From the NCBI RefSeq assembly GCF_002982315.1, contig NZ_MWZD01000023.1, positions 56,107 to 120,106 of the forward strand: 64,000 bases of DNA, written 5' to 3'. Below are positions 10,529 to 19,788 of the stretch, piece by piece (within the stretch, counting starts at the first letter, position 1; every line of letters begins with the position of its first letter). This stretch comes from Leucobacter massiliensis (GTDB lineage Bacteria > Actinomycetota > Actinomycetes > Actinomycetales > Microbacteriaceae). Made by a program: the position numbers and the translations under genes. The notes under the pieces are model-generated. The model was not told the DNA's origin, ran no database searches, and was given only the letters and a program-made list of their open reading frames with translations.

Positions 10529-12118
10529 ATGCCCGAACCCCAGTCGTTCTTCCTCACCACGCCCATCTTCTACGTGAACGATGCGCCCCACATCGGGCAC
10601 GCCTACACCGAGGTCGCGGCGGACGTGCTGGCCCGCTGGCACCGGCAGGCGGGCGACGATACGTGGTTCCTGACGGGAACGGACGAGCACGGCCAGAAGA
10701 TCCTGCGCACCGCGACCGCGAACGGCGTCGCGCCGAAGGAGTGGGCCGACCGCCTCGTCGAGAGCGCCTGGAAGCCGCTGCTCGACACGATCGACATCTC
10801 GAACGACGACTTCATCCGCACGACCGACGCGCGCCACGAGGAGGGCGTCGCGAAGTTCCTGCAGAAGCTCTACGACGACGGGCACGTCTACGCCGGTGAG
10901 TTCGAGGCGCTCTACTGCGTGGGCTGCGAGGAGTTCAAGCCGAAGAGCGAGATCGTCGACGGCGAGGGCGCCTTCGAGGGGCAGAAGGTCTGCGCGATCC
11001 ACTCCAAGCCGCTGGAGCTGCTGCAGGAGAAGAACTACTTCTTCAAGATGAGCGCCTTCCAGGATCGCCTCCTCGCCCTCTACGAGGAGCGTCCCGACTT
11101 CGTGCAGCCCGCGAGCGCCCGCAACGAGGTGATCGCCTTCGTGCAGCAGGGGCTCGAAGACCTCTCGATCTCGCGCACCTCCTTCGACTGGGGCATCCCG
11201 ATCCCGTGGGACGACACCCACGTCACCTATGTCTGGTTCGACGCGCTGCTCAACTACGTCACCGCGACCGGCTACGGCCGCGACGAGGCGGAGTTCTCGC
11301 GGCGCTGGCCCGCGAACCACCTCGTCGGCAAGGACATCCTGCGCTTCCACGCCGTCATCTGGCCGGCGATGCTCATGGCGGCCGGGATCGAGGTGCCGCG
11401 GCACGTCTTCGCCCACGGCTGGCTGCTGGTCGGCGGCGAGAAGATGTCGAAGTCGAAGCTCACGGGCATCGCCCCGAACGAGATCACCGACACCTTCGGC
11501 TCGGACGCGTTCCGCTACTACTTCATGCGCGCCATCAGCTTCGGGCACGACGGCTCCTTCAGCTGGGAGGACCTGCACGCGCGGTATCACGCCGAGCTGG
11601 CGAACGGCTTCGGCAACCTCGCCAGCCGGGTGCTCGCGATGAATGCGAAGTACTTCGACGGGACGGTGCCCGCTGCCGCGGAGGGCGAGCTGGCCGAGGC
11701 GGATCGCGCGATCCGCGAGCTCGCGGCCACCGCGACCGCTGCCGCCGACGCGCACATCGAGCGCTTCGCGATCCACGAGGCGATCGCGGCGATCTGGGAG
11801 CTGGTCGACGCGCTGAACGGCTACGTGCAGGAGCAGCAGCCGTGGGCGCTCGCGAAGGACGAGGCGCAGCGCGACCGCCTCGCCACCGTGCTCAACACCG
11901 CCACCGAGGGCCTGCGGGTCCTCGCCGAGCTGCTGCACCCCGTGATTCCGCGCGCCGCGCGCAAGCTGTGGGCGGCACTCGGCGCCGAGGAGACGCTGGG
12001 CGCGCTCGAAGCGCAGCCGATCCGCGCGGCCGGACAGTGGGGGCGGCTCCCCGCGGGCACGGCGCAGCACGCGCTCGACGTCCTCTTCCCCCGCATCGAG
12101 AGCGACGGGGGCAAGTGA
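10529..12118 (+). CDS. metG: Methionyl-tRNA synthetase
   Basis: Charges tRNA-Met with methionine. The protein has 529 residues from ATG 10529, chosen over an upstream in-frame start because MPEPQSFFLTTPIFYVND is the usual N-terminus. The class I motif HIGH is at residues 21-24 and KMSKS at 305-309. A zinc-knuckle-like Cys pair is seen at 130/133, with a further Cys at 155. The C-terminal tRNA-binding EMAP-like domain of long forms is absent. The stop TGA overlaps the tatD ATG by one base, so metG-tatD-rsmA-ispE read as one transcription unit. Confidence 0.96.
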   Translation: MPEPQSFFLTTPIFYVNDAPHIGHAYTEVAADVLARWHRQAGDDTWFLTGTDEHGQKILRTATANGVAPKEWADRLVESAWKPLLDTIDISNDDFIRTTDARHEEGVAKFLQKLYDDGHVYAGEFEALYCVGCEEFKPKSEIVDGEGAFEGQKVCAIHSKPLELLQEKNYFFKMSAFQDRLLALYEERPDFVQPASARNEVIAFVQQGLEDLSISRTSFDWGIPIPWDDTHVTYVWFDALLNYVTATGYGRDEAEFSRRWPANHLVGKDILRFHAVIWPAMLMAAGIEVPRHVFAHGWLLVGGEKMSKSKLTGIAPNEITDTFGSDAFRYYFMRAISFGHDGSFSWEDLHARYHAELANGFGNLASRVLAMNAKYFDGTVPAAAEGELAEADRAIRELAATATAAADAHIERFAIHEAIAAIWELVDALNGYVQEQQPWALAKDEAQRDRLATVLNTATEGLRVLAELLHPVIPRAARKLWAALGAEETLGALEAQPIRAAGQWGRLPAGTAQHALDVLFPRIESDGGK

Positions 12119-13137
12119 TGGCCACCCCCGAGGCGGGGCCGGAGGGAGCCGCTCCGCGGGGGCCGCTCGCCGCAGCGGGCCCGGGCACGCCCGCGCCGCC
12201 CGCGCCGCCCGCGGGCGGACTGCGCAAGCGGTCCAGCAGCGGACGCGAGCGCGACCTCGCCCGGCCCCCGCTGCCGGAGCCGCTGCCGGTCCCGCTCTAC
12301 GACAATCACGCGCACCTCGAGTTCGAGGACGGCATCGAACAGCTCGATCCGCTCGACTCGCTCGACCGCGCGCAGGCCGCGGGCGTGCGCGGTATCGTGC
12401 AGGTCGGCACCGACCTGGAGACGAGCCGCTGGAGCGCGCAGCTCGCCGAGAGCGATCCGCGCGTGCTGGCCGCGGTCGCCCTCCACCCGAACGAAGCGCC
12501 CAAGCTCTTCGCGCAGGGCTGCCTCAGCGCGCAGCTCTCCGAGATCTCGCGGCTCGCCGCGCTGCCGCGCGTGCGGGCCGTCGGCGAGACCGGACTCGAC
12601 TTCTTCCGCACGGGGGAGGACGGCCGGGAGGCGCAGATCGAGTCCTTCGAGACGCACATCGAGATCGCGAAGGCGAACGGGATCGCGCTGCAGATCCACG
12701 ACCGCGACGCCCACGACGAGGTCGTCGCGACGCTGCTGCGCGTCGGCGCCCCCGAGCGGACCGTCTTCCACTGCTTCTCGGGCGATGTGCGCCTCGCCCG
12801 CATCTGCAACGAGCACGGCTGGTACATGTCGTTCGCGGGCACCACGACCTTCAAGAACGCCCCGCGCCTGCGCGAGGCCCTCGTGGTCGCGAAACCGGAG
12901 CTGGTCCTCGCGGAGACCGACGCCCCGTTCCTCACACCCGAGCCATACCGGGGCCGCCCCAACGCCCCCTACCTCCTCCCGCACACCGTGCGCCGCATGG
13001 CGGAGACGCTGGAGGAGCCGCTCGAAGAGGTCTGCGCCCGGATCGCCGCGAACACCGAGCGCGTCTACGGGACGTGGGAAGCCGATCCGGGTGCCGCCGG
13101 CGATGCCGCCGCTCACGCGTCCGCGGAGGCCGCGTGA
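12118..13137 (+). CDS. tatD: TatD-family metal-dependent DNase
   Basis: TIM-barrel hydrolase of the TatD family, 339 residues. The metal site is visible as HAH (64-66), GETGLD with its glutamate, IHDRDAH, HCFSG and ETDAPFL. The first 55 residues are a proline/alanine/glycine-rich extension without a fold I recognise. ATG 12118 overlaps the metG stop, and this order (metG-tatD-rsmA-ispE) is common in actinobacteria. Family members are 3'-5' DNases linked to DNA repair and turnover; the physiological substrate is not shown here. Confidence 0.92.
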   Translation: MATPEAGPEGAAPRGPLAAAGPGTPAPPAPPAGGLRKRSSSGRERDLARPPLPEPLPVPLYDNHAHLEFEDGIEQLDPLDSLDRAQAAGVRGIVQVGTDLETSRWSAQLAESDPRVLAAVALHPNEAPKLFAQGCLSAQLSEISRLAALPRVRAVGETGLDFFRTGEDGREAQIESFETHIEIAKANGIALQIHDRDAHDEVVATLLRVGAPERTVFHCFSGDVRLARICNEHGWYMSFAGTTTFKNAPRLREALVVAKPELVLAETDAPFLTPEPYRGRPNAPYLLPHTVRRMAETLEEPLEEVCARIAANTERVYGTWEADPGAAGDAAAHASAEAA

Positions 13138-14135
13138 GCGAGCGCCCGGAGGGACCGGGAGCGGAGGCGGTCCCCGGCGGGGCCGACGCCCGGCCGTCCG
13201 TTCCGGCGCCCGCCCGCGCCGCGCTCCTGGGCCCCGCCGAGGTGCGGGAGCTCGCGGAGCGGCTCGGCGTCTCGCCGACGAAGAAGCTCGGGCAGAACTT
13301 CGTCATCGATCCGAACACGGTCCGCAAGATCGTGCGGCTCGCGCGCGTGGAGAGCGGGGACCGCGTGATCGAGGTGGGCCCCGGCCTGGGCTCCCTCACC
13401 CTCGGCATCACGGAGGCCGGCGCCCAGGTGACGGCCGTGGAGATCGACCACCGACTCGCCGCCGAGCTGCCGCACACCGTCCGCGCCCTGCAGCCCGAGG
13501 TGTTCGCGGAGGAGGGGAGCCCCCGCCTGCGGGTGATCCGCTGCGACGCCCTCGAACTGGGCCGGGAGGAGCTGGACGGCCTGCCCGCACCGCCCGAGGT
13601 GCTCGTCGCGAACCTCCCCTACAACGTGTCGGTGCCGATCCTCATGCACCTCCTGGAACTCATCCCGCAGCTGCGACGCGGTCTCGTCATGGTCCAGGCC
13701 GAGGTGGGGCACCGCATCGCCGCCGCACCGGGCAGCCGAGAGTACGGCGCGCCCAGCGCGAAGGCGGCGTGGTACGGGGAGTGGGGGATCGCCGGCACCG
13801 TGAGCCGCCGGATCTTCTGGCCCGTGCCCGGCGTGGACTCCGTGCTCGTGGGCTATGAGCGTCGCGCCGAGCCCCGCGGCGACGAGGCCGAGCGACGACG
13901 CACCTTCGCGCTCGTGAGCGCCGCCTTCGCCCAGCGCCGCAAGATGCTGCGGCAGGCGCTGCAGCCGGTGCTGGGGCCACTGGGTGAGACGACGGCCGCG
14001 ATCGAGGCCGCGGGCATCGATCCGACGGCCCGGGCCGAGCAGCTCGCCATCGACGACTACCTGGCGATCGCGCGCAGTTCGCCGGATGGCCGCACGTCCC
14101 TGTCCGAGAGCGACGCGCCGGTGCGCTACCGTTGA
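13134..14135 (+). CDS. rsmA: 16S rRNA dimethyladenosine transferase
   Basis: KsgA/RsmA enzyme that dimethylates two adjacent adenosines in the 3' hairpin of 16S rRNA. It has 333 residues from GTG 13134, whose codon overlaps the tatD stop (GTGA); an ATG at 13074 is possible but would overlap tatD by 64 bases. [10 protein letters not shown] (50-59) and VGPGLGSLT (81-89) form the SAM site, and NLPY (160-163) is the catalytic motif IV. The first 30 residues are a low-complexity extension. Confidence 0.95.
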   Translation: MSERPEGPGAEAVPGGADARPSVPAPARAALLGPAEVRELAERLGVSPTKKLGQNFVIDPNTVRKIVRLARVESGDRVIEVGPGLGSLTLGITEAGAQVTAVEIDHRLAAELPHTVRALQPEVFAEEGSPRLRVIRCDALELGREELDGLPAPPEVLVANLPYNVSVPILMHLLELIPQLRRGLVMVQAEVGHRIAAAPGSREYGAPSAKAAWYGEWGIAGTVSRRIFWPVPGVDSVLVGYERRAEPRGDEAERRRTFALVSAAFAQRRKMLRQALQPVLGPLGETTAAIEAAGIDPTARAEQLAIDDYLAIARSSPDGRTSLSESDAPVRYR

Positions 14136-14139
14136 GACC

Positions 14140-15072
14140 ATGAGCGTGCGGGGGATGCGATCGGTCACGGTGAGGGCGCCGGGAAAGATCAACGTGTTCT
14201 TCCGCGTGGGTGCGATCCAGGATGACGGATACCACGATGTCGCCTCCCTCTACCAGGCCGTCTCGCTCTTCGAGGAGGTGACCGCGGAGCCCGCGGACGA
14301 CTTCTCGATCCGCTTCAGCGGCCCCATCGACGCGAGCGGCCTGCCCACCGACGACCGCAATCTGGCGCTCGCCGCCGCGCGCCTGCTCGCGCGGCGCACC
14401 GGCTACCGCGGCGGCGTCGCCCTCACCGTGTTCAAGCGCGTGCCCATCGCCGGGGGCATGGGCGGGGGCTCGGCCGACGCCGCCGCGACGCTCGTCGCCT
14501 GCGACGAACTGTGGGGAACCGGCGTGGGGCGCGCGGCCCTGCACCGGCTCGCCGCGGAGCTCGGCGCCGATGTGCCCTTCGCCCTGGAGGGCGGCACGGC
14601 CGTGGGGACGGGGCGCGGCGACGAGCTGAGCCCGGCGCTCGCGAAGGGCGGCTTCCACTGGGTGCTCGCGCTCTCGGAGGCCGGCCTCAGCACGCCGGTG
14701 GTGTATCGCACCCTCGACCAGCATCGCGACGAGCACATCGTGGACCTGGGCCCGCAGCCCGAGCTCGTGAAGGTCGACACCGCGGTGCTGCAGGCGGTGC
14801 GGGTGGGTGACCCGAGCTCCCTCGCGGAATCGATGCACAACGACCTGCAGGTGGCCGCCCTGCGGCTCGCCCCGGAGCTCTCCGAGCTGCTGGAGCTGGG
14901 GGAGTCGCGGGGCGCGCTCGCCGGCATCGTCTCCGGATCGGGCCCCACCGTGGCGTTCCTCGCCGACAGCGCCCAGTCGGCGGCCGAGCTGCGGGGCGTC
15001 CTCACCCGTGCTGGCGTGCGCGCCCTGACGGCGACCGGCCCGGTGCCCGGCGCGCGCGTGATCGACGGCTGA
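14140..15072 (+). CDS. ispE: 4-diphosphocytidyl-2-C-methyl-D-erythritol kinase
   Basis: GHMP kinase of the MEP isoprenoid pathway, 310 residues. APGKINVFF (13-21) and the phosphate-binding glycine loop [11 protein letters not shown] (102-112) are seen, and SGSGPTVAF forms the third GHMP motif. The usual RPDGYH is IQDDGYH here. ATG 14140 lies four bases after the rsmA stop. TACCGT (14127-14132) sits seven bases before it, so an internal leaderless promoter is possible in addition to read-through. Confidence 0.94.
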   Translation: MSVRGMRSVTVRAPGKINVFFRVGAIQDDGYHDVASLYQAVSLFEEVTAEPADDFSIRFSGPIDASGLPTDDRNLALAAARLLARRTGYRGGVALTVFKRVPIAGGMGGGSADAAATLVACDELWGTGVGRAALHRLAAELGADVPFALEGGTAVGTGRGDELSPALAKGGFHWVLALSEAGLSTPVVYRTLDQHRDEHIVDLGPQPELVKVDTAVLQAVRVGDPSSLAESMHNDLQVAALRLAPELSELLELGESRGALAGIVSGSGPTVAFLADSAQSAAELRGVLTRAGVRALTATGPVPGARVIDG

Positions 15073-15107
15073 GGAATAGTCGCGGCCGCCGCGGCGCTGT
15101 ACCCGGC

Positions 15108-15869
15108 ATGAGCGAGAAGATCCGCGTCGACATCTGGTCCGACATCGCCTGCCCGTGGTGCTACATCGGCAAGCACCGTTTCGAGGCGGGCGTCGCGGCC
15201 CTCCGCGAACGGCACCCCGATGTGGAGGTGGAGGTGGAGAGCCACAGCTTCGAGCTCGCCCCCGACACCCCGCTCGACTTCACCGGCAGCGAGGTCGACT
15301 TCCTCGTCGCCCACAAGGGCATGCCCGCGGCGCAGGTCGAGCAGATGCTCGGCCAGATGACCGAGCTCGGGGCGGCGGAGGGGCTCGGCTTCGCCTTCGA
15401 CCGGGTGCGGCACACGAACACGCACCGTGCGCACCGCATTCTCCATCTCGCGAAGGACGAGGGCGTGCAGGCGGCCGTGCAGGAGCGGCTGTTCCGTGCC
15501 TATTTCGCGGAGGGCGAGAATCTTGCGGACCCCACGGTGCTGGCGCGCGTCGGCGCGGAGGCTGGGCTCGACCCGGAGGCGGTGCTCGCCGCCCTCGACA
15601 GCGAGGAGTACGGCGCGGCGGTCGAGCGCGACATCACCCGTGCGCGGATGATGGGGGTCTCCGGCGTGCCGTTCTTCCTGATCGATCAGAAGTACGGCGT
15701 GTCCGGCGCCCAGTCGGCCGAGGCCTTCGCCGGGGCGTTCGAGCAGGTGCTCGGCCTGCGCGCCGAGGCCGGATCCGCGCCTTCCGGATCCGCGCCTGCG
15801 GAGAACGCGGATTCGAGCGAGGCCGGCGAGGCCACTGAAACCATCGAGACCGAGGAGGCGCGCGCATGA
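15108..15869 (+). CDS. FrnE-like DsbA-family oxidoreductase
   Basis: Thioredoxin-fold protein of the FrnE/2-hydroxychromene isomerase-like DsbA group, 253 residues. The redox motif CPWC is at 15-18, and the cis-proline region reads GVSGVPFFLID. The inserted helical domain contains NTHRAHRILHLA. There is no signal peptide, so it acts in the cytosol. The last ~35 residues are serine/alanine/glutamate rich. Its stop overlaps the start of a 66-residue Cys-tailed protein by four bases, suggesting a functional pair. FrnE of Deinococcus is a disulfide isomerase linked to oxidative stress. Confidence 0.88.
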   Translation: MSEKIRVDIWSDIACPWCYIGKHRFEAGVAALRERHPDVEVEVESHSFELAPDTPLDFTGSEVDFLVAHKGMPAAQVEQMLGQMTELGAAEGLGFAFDRVRHTNTHRAHRILHLAKDEGVQAAVQERLFRAYFAEGENLADPTVLARVGAEAGLDPEAVLAALDSEEYGAAVERDITRARMMGVSGVPFFLIDQKYGVSGAQSAEAFAGAFEQVLGLRAEAGSAPSGSAPAENADSSEAGEATETIETEEARA

Positions 15870-16066
15870 GCGAGCAGACGAAGACCACCACCGCGAGCGC
15901 GGAGGGCGCCGCGCCTGCCGCGCCGAGTGCGCCCGAGGCCGCCGGCTTCGACCTCGACGCGGGCATCGCCGCGGCCGCCTCGGCCGAGAGCGCCGAGATC
16001 CTGAACCTCCTCGGCGACGGCGGCGGCGCCGGGTCGTGCTGCGGCGGCTCCTGCTGCAGCGCCTGA
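15866..16066 (+). CDS. Small protein with a double-cysteine C-terminal tail
   Basis: A 66-residue protein I cannot assign to a family with certainty. It has an Ala/Pro/Thr-rich disordered N-terminus, a short helix-like middle (FDLDAGIAAAASAESAEILNL) and a tail GAGSCCGGSCCSA holding four cysteines as two CC pairs. ATG 15866 overlaps the DsbA-like gene stop (ATGA), so the two are translationally coupled. The pairing suggests it is a redox substrate, a metal-binding tail or a carrier for the CPWC enzyme. This is inference; the cysteine arrangement is what the sequence shows. Confidence 0.7.
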   Translation: MSEQTKTTTASAEGAAPAAPSAPEAAGFDLDAGIAAAASAESAEILNLLGDGGGAGSCCGGSCCSA

Positions 16067-16140
16067 GCGTCCGAGGCCGCTCGCAGTCCCGGGCACCGGG
16101 GCGAGCTGCGCTGCCGGGGCGCGCGCCGGAGCCCGCCCCG

Positions 16141-16146
16141 TAGACT
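16141..16146 (+). promoter_or_regulatory. -10 element before the ABC-F gene
   Basis: TAGACT lies nine bases before ATG 16156 without a ribosome site, so the message is near-leaderless. Confidence 0.45.
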
Positions 16147-16155
16147 GAGAGGGTT

Positions 16156-18006
16156 ATGGCGCATCTTCTGGGGGCCGAGGCCCTGCACCTCGAGGTTCCG
16201 ACCAAGACCGTCTTCGACTCGGTGACCCTCGGGGTCGCGGAGGGGGACCGGATCGGCATCGTCGGACGCAATGGCGACGGCAAGTCCTCGCTGCTGATGA
16301 TGCTGGCGGGCCGACGCGAGCCCGACGGCGGTCAGGTGACGGTGCGCGGCGGCACCACCGTCGGGGTGCTCGACCAGGCCGACGTCTTCGCGGACGGCGA
16401 GACGGTGGGAAGCGCGATCGTGGGCGACCTCCCCGAGCACGAGTGGGCGGGGGACCCGCGCATCCGCGAGGTCATCGCCGGCCTCGTGGGCGACCTCGAC
16501 TGGGATGCCCCGCTCGACGGCCTCTCGGGGGGTCAGCGGCGGCGGGTCGCGCTCGCGCGCCTGCTCGTCGGCGACTACGACGTGCTCTTCCTCGACGAGC
16601 CGACCAACCACCTCGATGTCGAGGGCATCTCCTGGCTGGCCGCTCACCTGAAGCGTCGCTGGCCGAAGGGACAGGGCGCGCTGCTCGTCGTCACCCACGA
16701 CCGGTGGTTCCTCGACGAGGTCTGCGAGACCACGTGGGAGGTGCACGACCGGATCGTCGAGCCCTTCGAGGGCGGCTACGCCGCCTACATCCTGCAGCGC
16801 GTGGAGCGCGACCGGCAGGCCGCCGCGATCGAGCAGAAGCGCCAGAACCTCGCCCGCAAGGAGCTCGCCTGGCTGCGGCGCGGGGCGCCCGCGCGCACCT
16901 CGAAGCCGAAGTTCCGCATCGACGCCGCCAACGAGCTGATCGCCGATGTGCCCGAGATCCGCGACCGGGTGTCCTTGCAGTCGATGGCGGTGCAGCGCCT
17001 CGGCAAGGAGGTCGTCAATCTGCTCGACGCGGGCGTCGCCTACGACGGCCGCACGATCCTCGAAGACGTGGAGTGGCGGCTCGCCCCCGGGGAGCGCACC
17101 GGCATCCTCGGCGTCAACGGGGCGGGCAAGTCGACCCTGCTGGGGCTCATCTCGGGCGAGGTGCAGCCGACGAGCGGCAGCGTGAAGCGTGGCAAGACCG
17201 TGCAGGTGGCCACCCTGACGCAGCGCCTCGACGAGCTGGAAGAACATCTGAACGAGCCGGTGCGGGTGGTCATCGGGCGCCTGCGCACGAGCTTCACCGT
17301 CGGCTCGGGATCGAAGGCGCAGGAGCTGACCCCCGGGCAGATGCTGGAGCGCATGGGATTCACGAGCGCGCAGCTCTCCACCCCGGTGAAGGACCTCTCC
17401 GGCGGGCAGAAGCGCCGTCTGCAGCTGCTGCTGATCCTGCTGGAGCAGCCGAACGTGCTCATCCTCGACGAGCCGACGAACGACCTCGACACCGACATGC
17501 TCGCGGCCATGGAGGACCTGCTCGACTCGTGGCCGGGCACGCTCATCGTCGTGTCGCACGACCGGTACTTCCTGGAGCGCGTCACCGACCAGCAGTATGC
17601 GATCCTGGATCGCCGCCTGCGGCACCTGCCCGGCGGGGTCGACGAGTATCTGAGGCTGCGGGCGGCGGAGGATCGCGCCCGCGAGCAGGCCGGTGCGGCC
17701 GGGGGCGCGGCGGGGGCCGGCGGCTCCGCCGCGCGGGAAGCCGGGTCTGCCGGTGCCGCCGGGCCCGCCGCGGCGCCGGGCCTCTCGGGTGCGGAGCGCC
17801 GTGCCGCGGAGAAGGAGCTGTCGGCGGTGGAGCGCAAGATGGAGCGCCTGCAGTCGGACGCCGCGAAGGCCCGCGACGGTCTCGCCGCCCTCGACCAGAG
17901 CGACTACGCCCTGCTCAACGCCGAGATGGTGAAGATCACGGCCCTCGAAGACGAGGTCGCCGCCCTCGAAGACCGCTGGCTGGAGCTCTCCGAGCAGCTC
18001 GGCTGA
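16156..18006 (+). CDS. ABC-F family ATPase (Uup-like)
   Basis: Cytosolic protein with two ABC ATPase domains and no membrane part, 616 residues. First P-loop GRNGDGKS is at 37-44, signature LSGGQRRRVALARLL and Walker B VLFLDEPTNHLD; second P-loop GVNGAGKST, signature LSGGQKRRLQLLLIL and LILDEPTNDLD. The linker between them has RRGAPARTSKPKFRI, close to the Uup/EttA RGAKAR arm that contacts the ribosome. The C-terminus is a Gly/Ala-rich hinge followed by a coiled coil (ELSAVERKMERLQ), as in Uup. The likely role is resolving stalled ribosomes or ribosome maturation; antibiotic resistance is not indicated. Confidence 0.9.
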   Translation: MAHLLGAEALHLEVPTKTVFDSVTLGVAEGDRIGIVGRNGDGKSSLLMMLAGRREPDGGQVTVRGGTTVGVLDQADVFADGETVGSAIVGDLPEHEWAGDPRIREVIAGLVGDLDWDAPLDGLSGGQRRRVALARLLVGDYDVLFLDEPTNHLDVEGISWLAAHLKRRWPKGQGALLVVTHDRWFLDEVCETTWEVHDRIVEPFEGGYAAYILQRVERDRQAAAIEQKRQNLARKELAWLRRGAPARTSKPKFRIDAANELIADVPEIRDRVSLQSMAVQRLGKEVVNLLDAGVAYDGRTILEDVEWRLAPGERTGILGVNGAGKSTLLGLISGEVQPTSGSVKRGKTVQVATLTQRLDELEEHLNEPVRVVIGRLRTSFTVGSGSKAQELTPGQMLERMGFTSAQLSTPVKDLSGGQKRRLQLLLILLEQPNVLILDEPTNDLDTDMLAAMEDLLDSWPGTLIVVSHDRYFLERVTDQQYAILDRRLRHLPGGVDEYLRLRAAEDRAREQAGAAGGAAGAGGSAAREAGSAGAAGPAAAPGLSGAERRAAEKELSAVERKMERLQSDAAKARDGLAALDQSDYALLNAEMVKITALEDEVAALEDRWLELSEQLG

Positions 18007-18022
18007 GGGATCCGCGAGGCGG

Positions 18023-19621
18023 TCAGCGGACGATCAGCGACTCAGTGGCGTGCTGCCAGCCGTGACGCTGATAGTCGCGCGGGGACATGCCGTGGGCCCG
18101 GGTGAAGACCGTCGTGAACGCTGAGGGGTGCGCGTAGCCGAGCCTCCTGGCCGTCTGCGCGACGCCCATCCCCGATTCGAGGCAGTGGCGCGCCTCGGTC
18201 ATGCGGACTCCCGATCTCCAGGCCGGAAAGCGCTGTCCGGTGACCGAGAGGAAGTCGCGGCTCAGGGCGTTCGTCTCCAGGTCGAGCTCCCGAGCCCAGT
18301 GCGCGAGCGTCCGCCCCTCGGCCGGGTTGCTGCGCACGGCGCGGATGAGCTGGTGCACCGGGGCGGCCTCCTCCGAGACGGTGCCCGTCTCGGCGTGGCG
18401 TTGCGAGATCCGGTCGAGGAACAGGCGGGTGATGCGGTTCGGGTCGTGGACCTCCGGGCGCAGGAGGCTGTAGTTCGCGAGCAGCGTGTGCAGCAGGTAG
18501 TCTTCGGCCTCCTCGGGAAAGGCATGGACGAGGTCGTCGGGGAGCCGGATCGGCGGGGTGCCGCGGCGCGATCCGAGCGGGAGCAGCAGCGAACCGGGCG
18601 AGAGCGCGATCCGGTTGCGGAGACCGGCGGGGAGCCAGATGACGTCGCCGCGCCGTAACCGCCGTGTGCGCCCGCCCGCGGTCACCCGCGCGGAACCGCG
18701 GTACACCCAGACCAGGACGTGAAAATCGTTGATCCGCGACCAGCTCTGCGTCGCCGGGATCGGCGGTGGCGGCGCGTGTCGTTCGCCGGCCTGCCGCAGC
18801 TGCGGTTCGATCCGCTCCCCGAAGTCCGCCGCGCGGGCGTCCCCCGGGTGGCTTTGGGCGGACCGCCTCCGCTGGTACTCGCTCGGCGTCATCCCGGTTC
18901 TCGCCCGGAACGCCCTGGTGAAGCCGGCCGGGGTCGAGAAACCGAGCTGCCGGCCCGCCCAGCCGATGTCGTGGCCCGCATCCATGAGCTCGGCCGCGGC
19001 GGCGACGCGGACGGCGGTGCGCCACCGGATGAGAGGAAGCCCCGTCTCGTCGACGAAGCGCTGCTGCACGGTGCGCGGGCTGAGACCGACGGACCGGGCG
19101 TGCTCCGCGGTGTCTGCCGGATTGCACGGGTTCTGGAGCAGTGCGCGTGCAATCGCGGCAGCCTCGGGCGAGCTCGGCATCGGGGGGAGTCCCACCGGGT
19201 GGCCCAGGGTGAGGGAGCGTGGGAGGGCGGGATGCGGGCCGGCGATGAGGTCGAGCAGGCTCGTGTCCGAGCTCGCCCCGCGCAGGTAGCCGACGCTGCG
19301 CGCGAACTGATAGATCAGCCAGTCCGACCACTCGGCGGGGAGGTCGAGGCGCTGGGGGCGGGTGAGACTCGGGGTGCGGCTCCCCAGCGCCGGGAAGATC
19401 GGGAAGACGAGTGATGCGGCGTCGCTGTGCACGGCGAAGGAAACGCCCGCAGGCATCCAGATGCTCTGCCCCGCACTGAGCGGGTAGTCCTGCGCCGCGA
19501 CCCGGACGCGGGCGCTGCCCGTGCGTACCCAGAGGAGCGCGGGCTCTGTGGCGTTGCGTGCCGAGACCAGGCGCGATGGGGGGATCGGCGGGATCGCGTC
19601 CGCGCTGAACAGCTCTGACAT
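18023..19621 (-). CDS. Doubled AraC-family regulator (cupin-HTH-cupin-HTH)
   Basis: A 532-residue transcription regulator built as two AraC-type halves in one chain. The first cupin-like sensor is at about residues 25-80 (SARVRVAAQDYPLSAGQSIWMPAG) with HTH domain 155-255 ending GMTPSEYQRRR. The second sensor is at 298-350 (SARVTAGGRTRRLRRGDVIWLPAG) with HTH domain 423-522 ending GMSPRDYQRHG. The matching SARV, IW.PAG and GM.P.(E/D)YQR segments show an internal duplication. It is divergent from the siderophore reductase with a DtxR-like box between them, so it probably controls siderophore uptake as an AraC activator. A single frame runs through with no sign of two joined genes. Confidence 0.88.
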   Translation of the reverse strand: MSELFSADAIPPIPPSRLVSARNATEPALLWVRTGSARVRVAAQDYPLSAGQSIWMPAGVSFAVHSDAASLVFPIFPALGSRTPSLTRPQRLDLPAEWSDWLIYQFARSVGYLRGASSDTSLLDLIAGPHPALPRSLTLGHPVGLPPMPSSPEAAAIARALLQNPCNPADTAEHARSVGLSPRTVQQRFVDETGLPLIRWRTAVRVAAAAELMDAGHDIGWAGRQLGFSTPAGFTRAFRARTGMTPSEYQRRRSAQSHPGDARAADFGERIEPQLRQAGERHAPPPPIPATQSWSRINDFHVLVWVYRGSARVTAGGRTRRLRRGDVIWLPAGLRNRIALSPGSLLLPLGSRRGTPPIRLPDDLVHAFPEEAEDYLLHTLLANYSLLRPEVHDPNRITRLFLDRISQRHAETGTVSEEAAPVHQLIRAVRSNPAEGRTLAHWARELDLETNALSRDFLSVTGQRFPAWRSGVRMTEARHCLESGMGVAQTARRLGYAHPSAFTTVFTRAHGMSPRDYQRHGWQHATESLIVR

Positions 19622-19692
19622 CGTCGTCCCCTCGTGCGGGCACCGCGACAGTGTGTGAAGTCTGCGCGTGCGGATAAATCATCGGATGGTGA

Positions 19693-19711
19693 TAAGGATA
19701 GCCTTACTTGG
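19693..19711. promoter_or_regulatory. DtxR/IdeR-type iron box
   Basis: TAAGGATAGCCTTACTTGG matches about 14 of 19 positions of the DtxR/IdeR consensus and contains the core inverted repeat AAGG..CCTT. It lies between the divergent AraC-type gene and the siderophore reductase, so an iron-loaded repressor could silence both. Confidence 0.7.
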
Positions 19712-19788
19712 TGTCCCCGCGCCGTGTGCGCCGGGGGCCGTGTCCCGCCGCCGGCGGGTCGCTTGCCGATTTGTGAGGAGAGTGCCTG

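Noticed and set aside
9800..12070. 756-codon minus-strand frame opposite metG
   Set aside because: It overlaps metG, has no family features and has the same biased composition as other shadows.
15634..17625. 663-codon minus-strand frame opposite the ABC-F gene
   Set aside because: Antisense to a gene with both ABC ATPase domains intact; no recognisable domain.
18042..19682. 546-codon alternative minus-strand frame over the AraC gene
   Set aside because: The other frame contains two complete AraC HTH domains; this one is Arg/Pro-rich with no domain.
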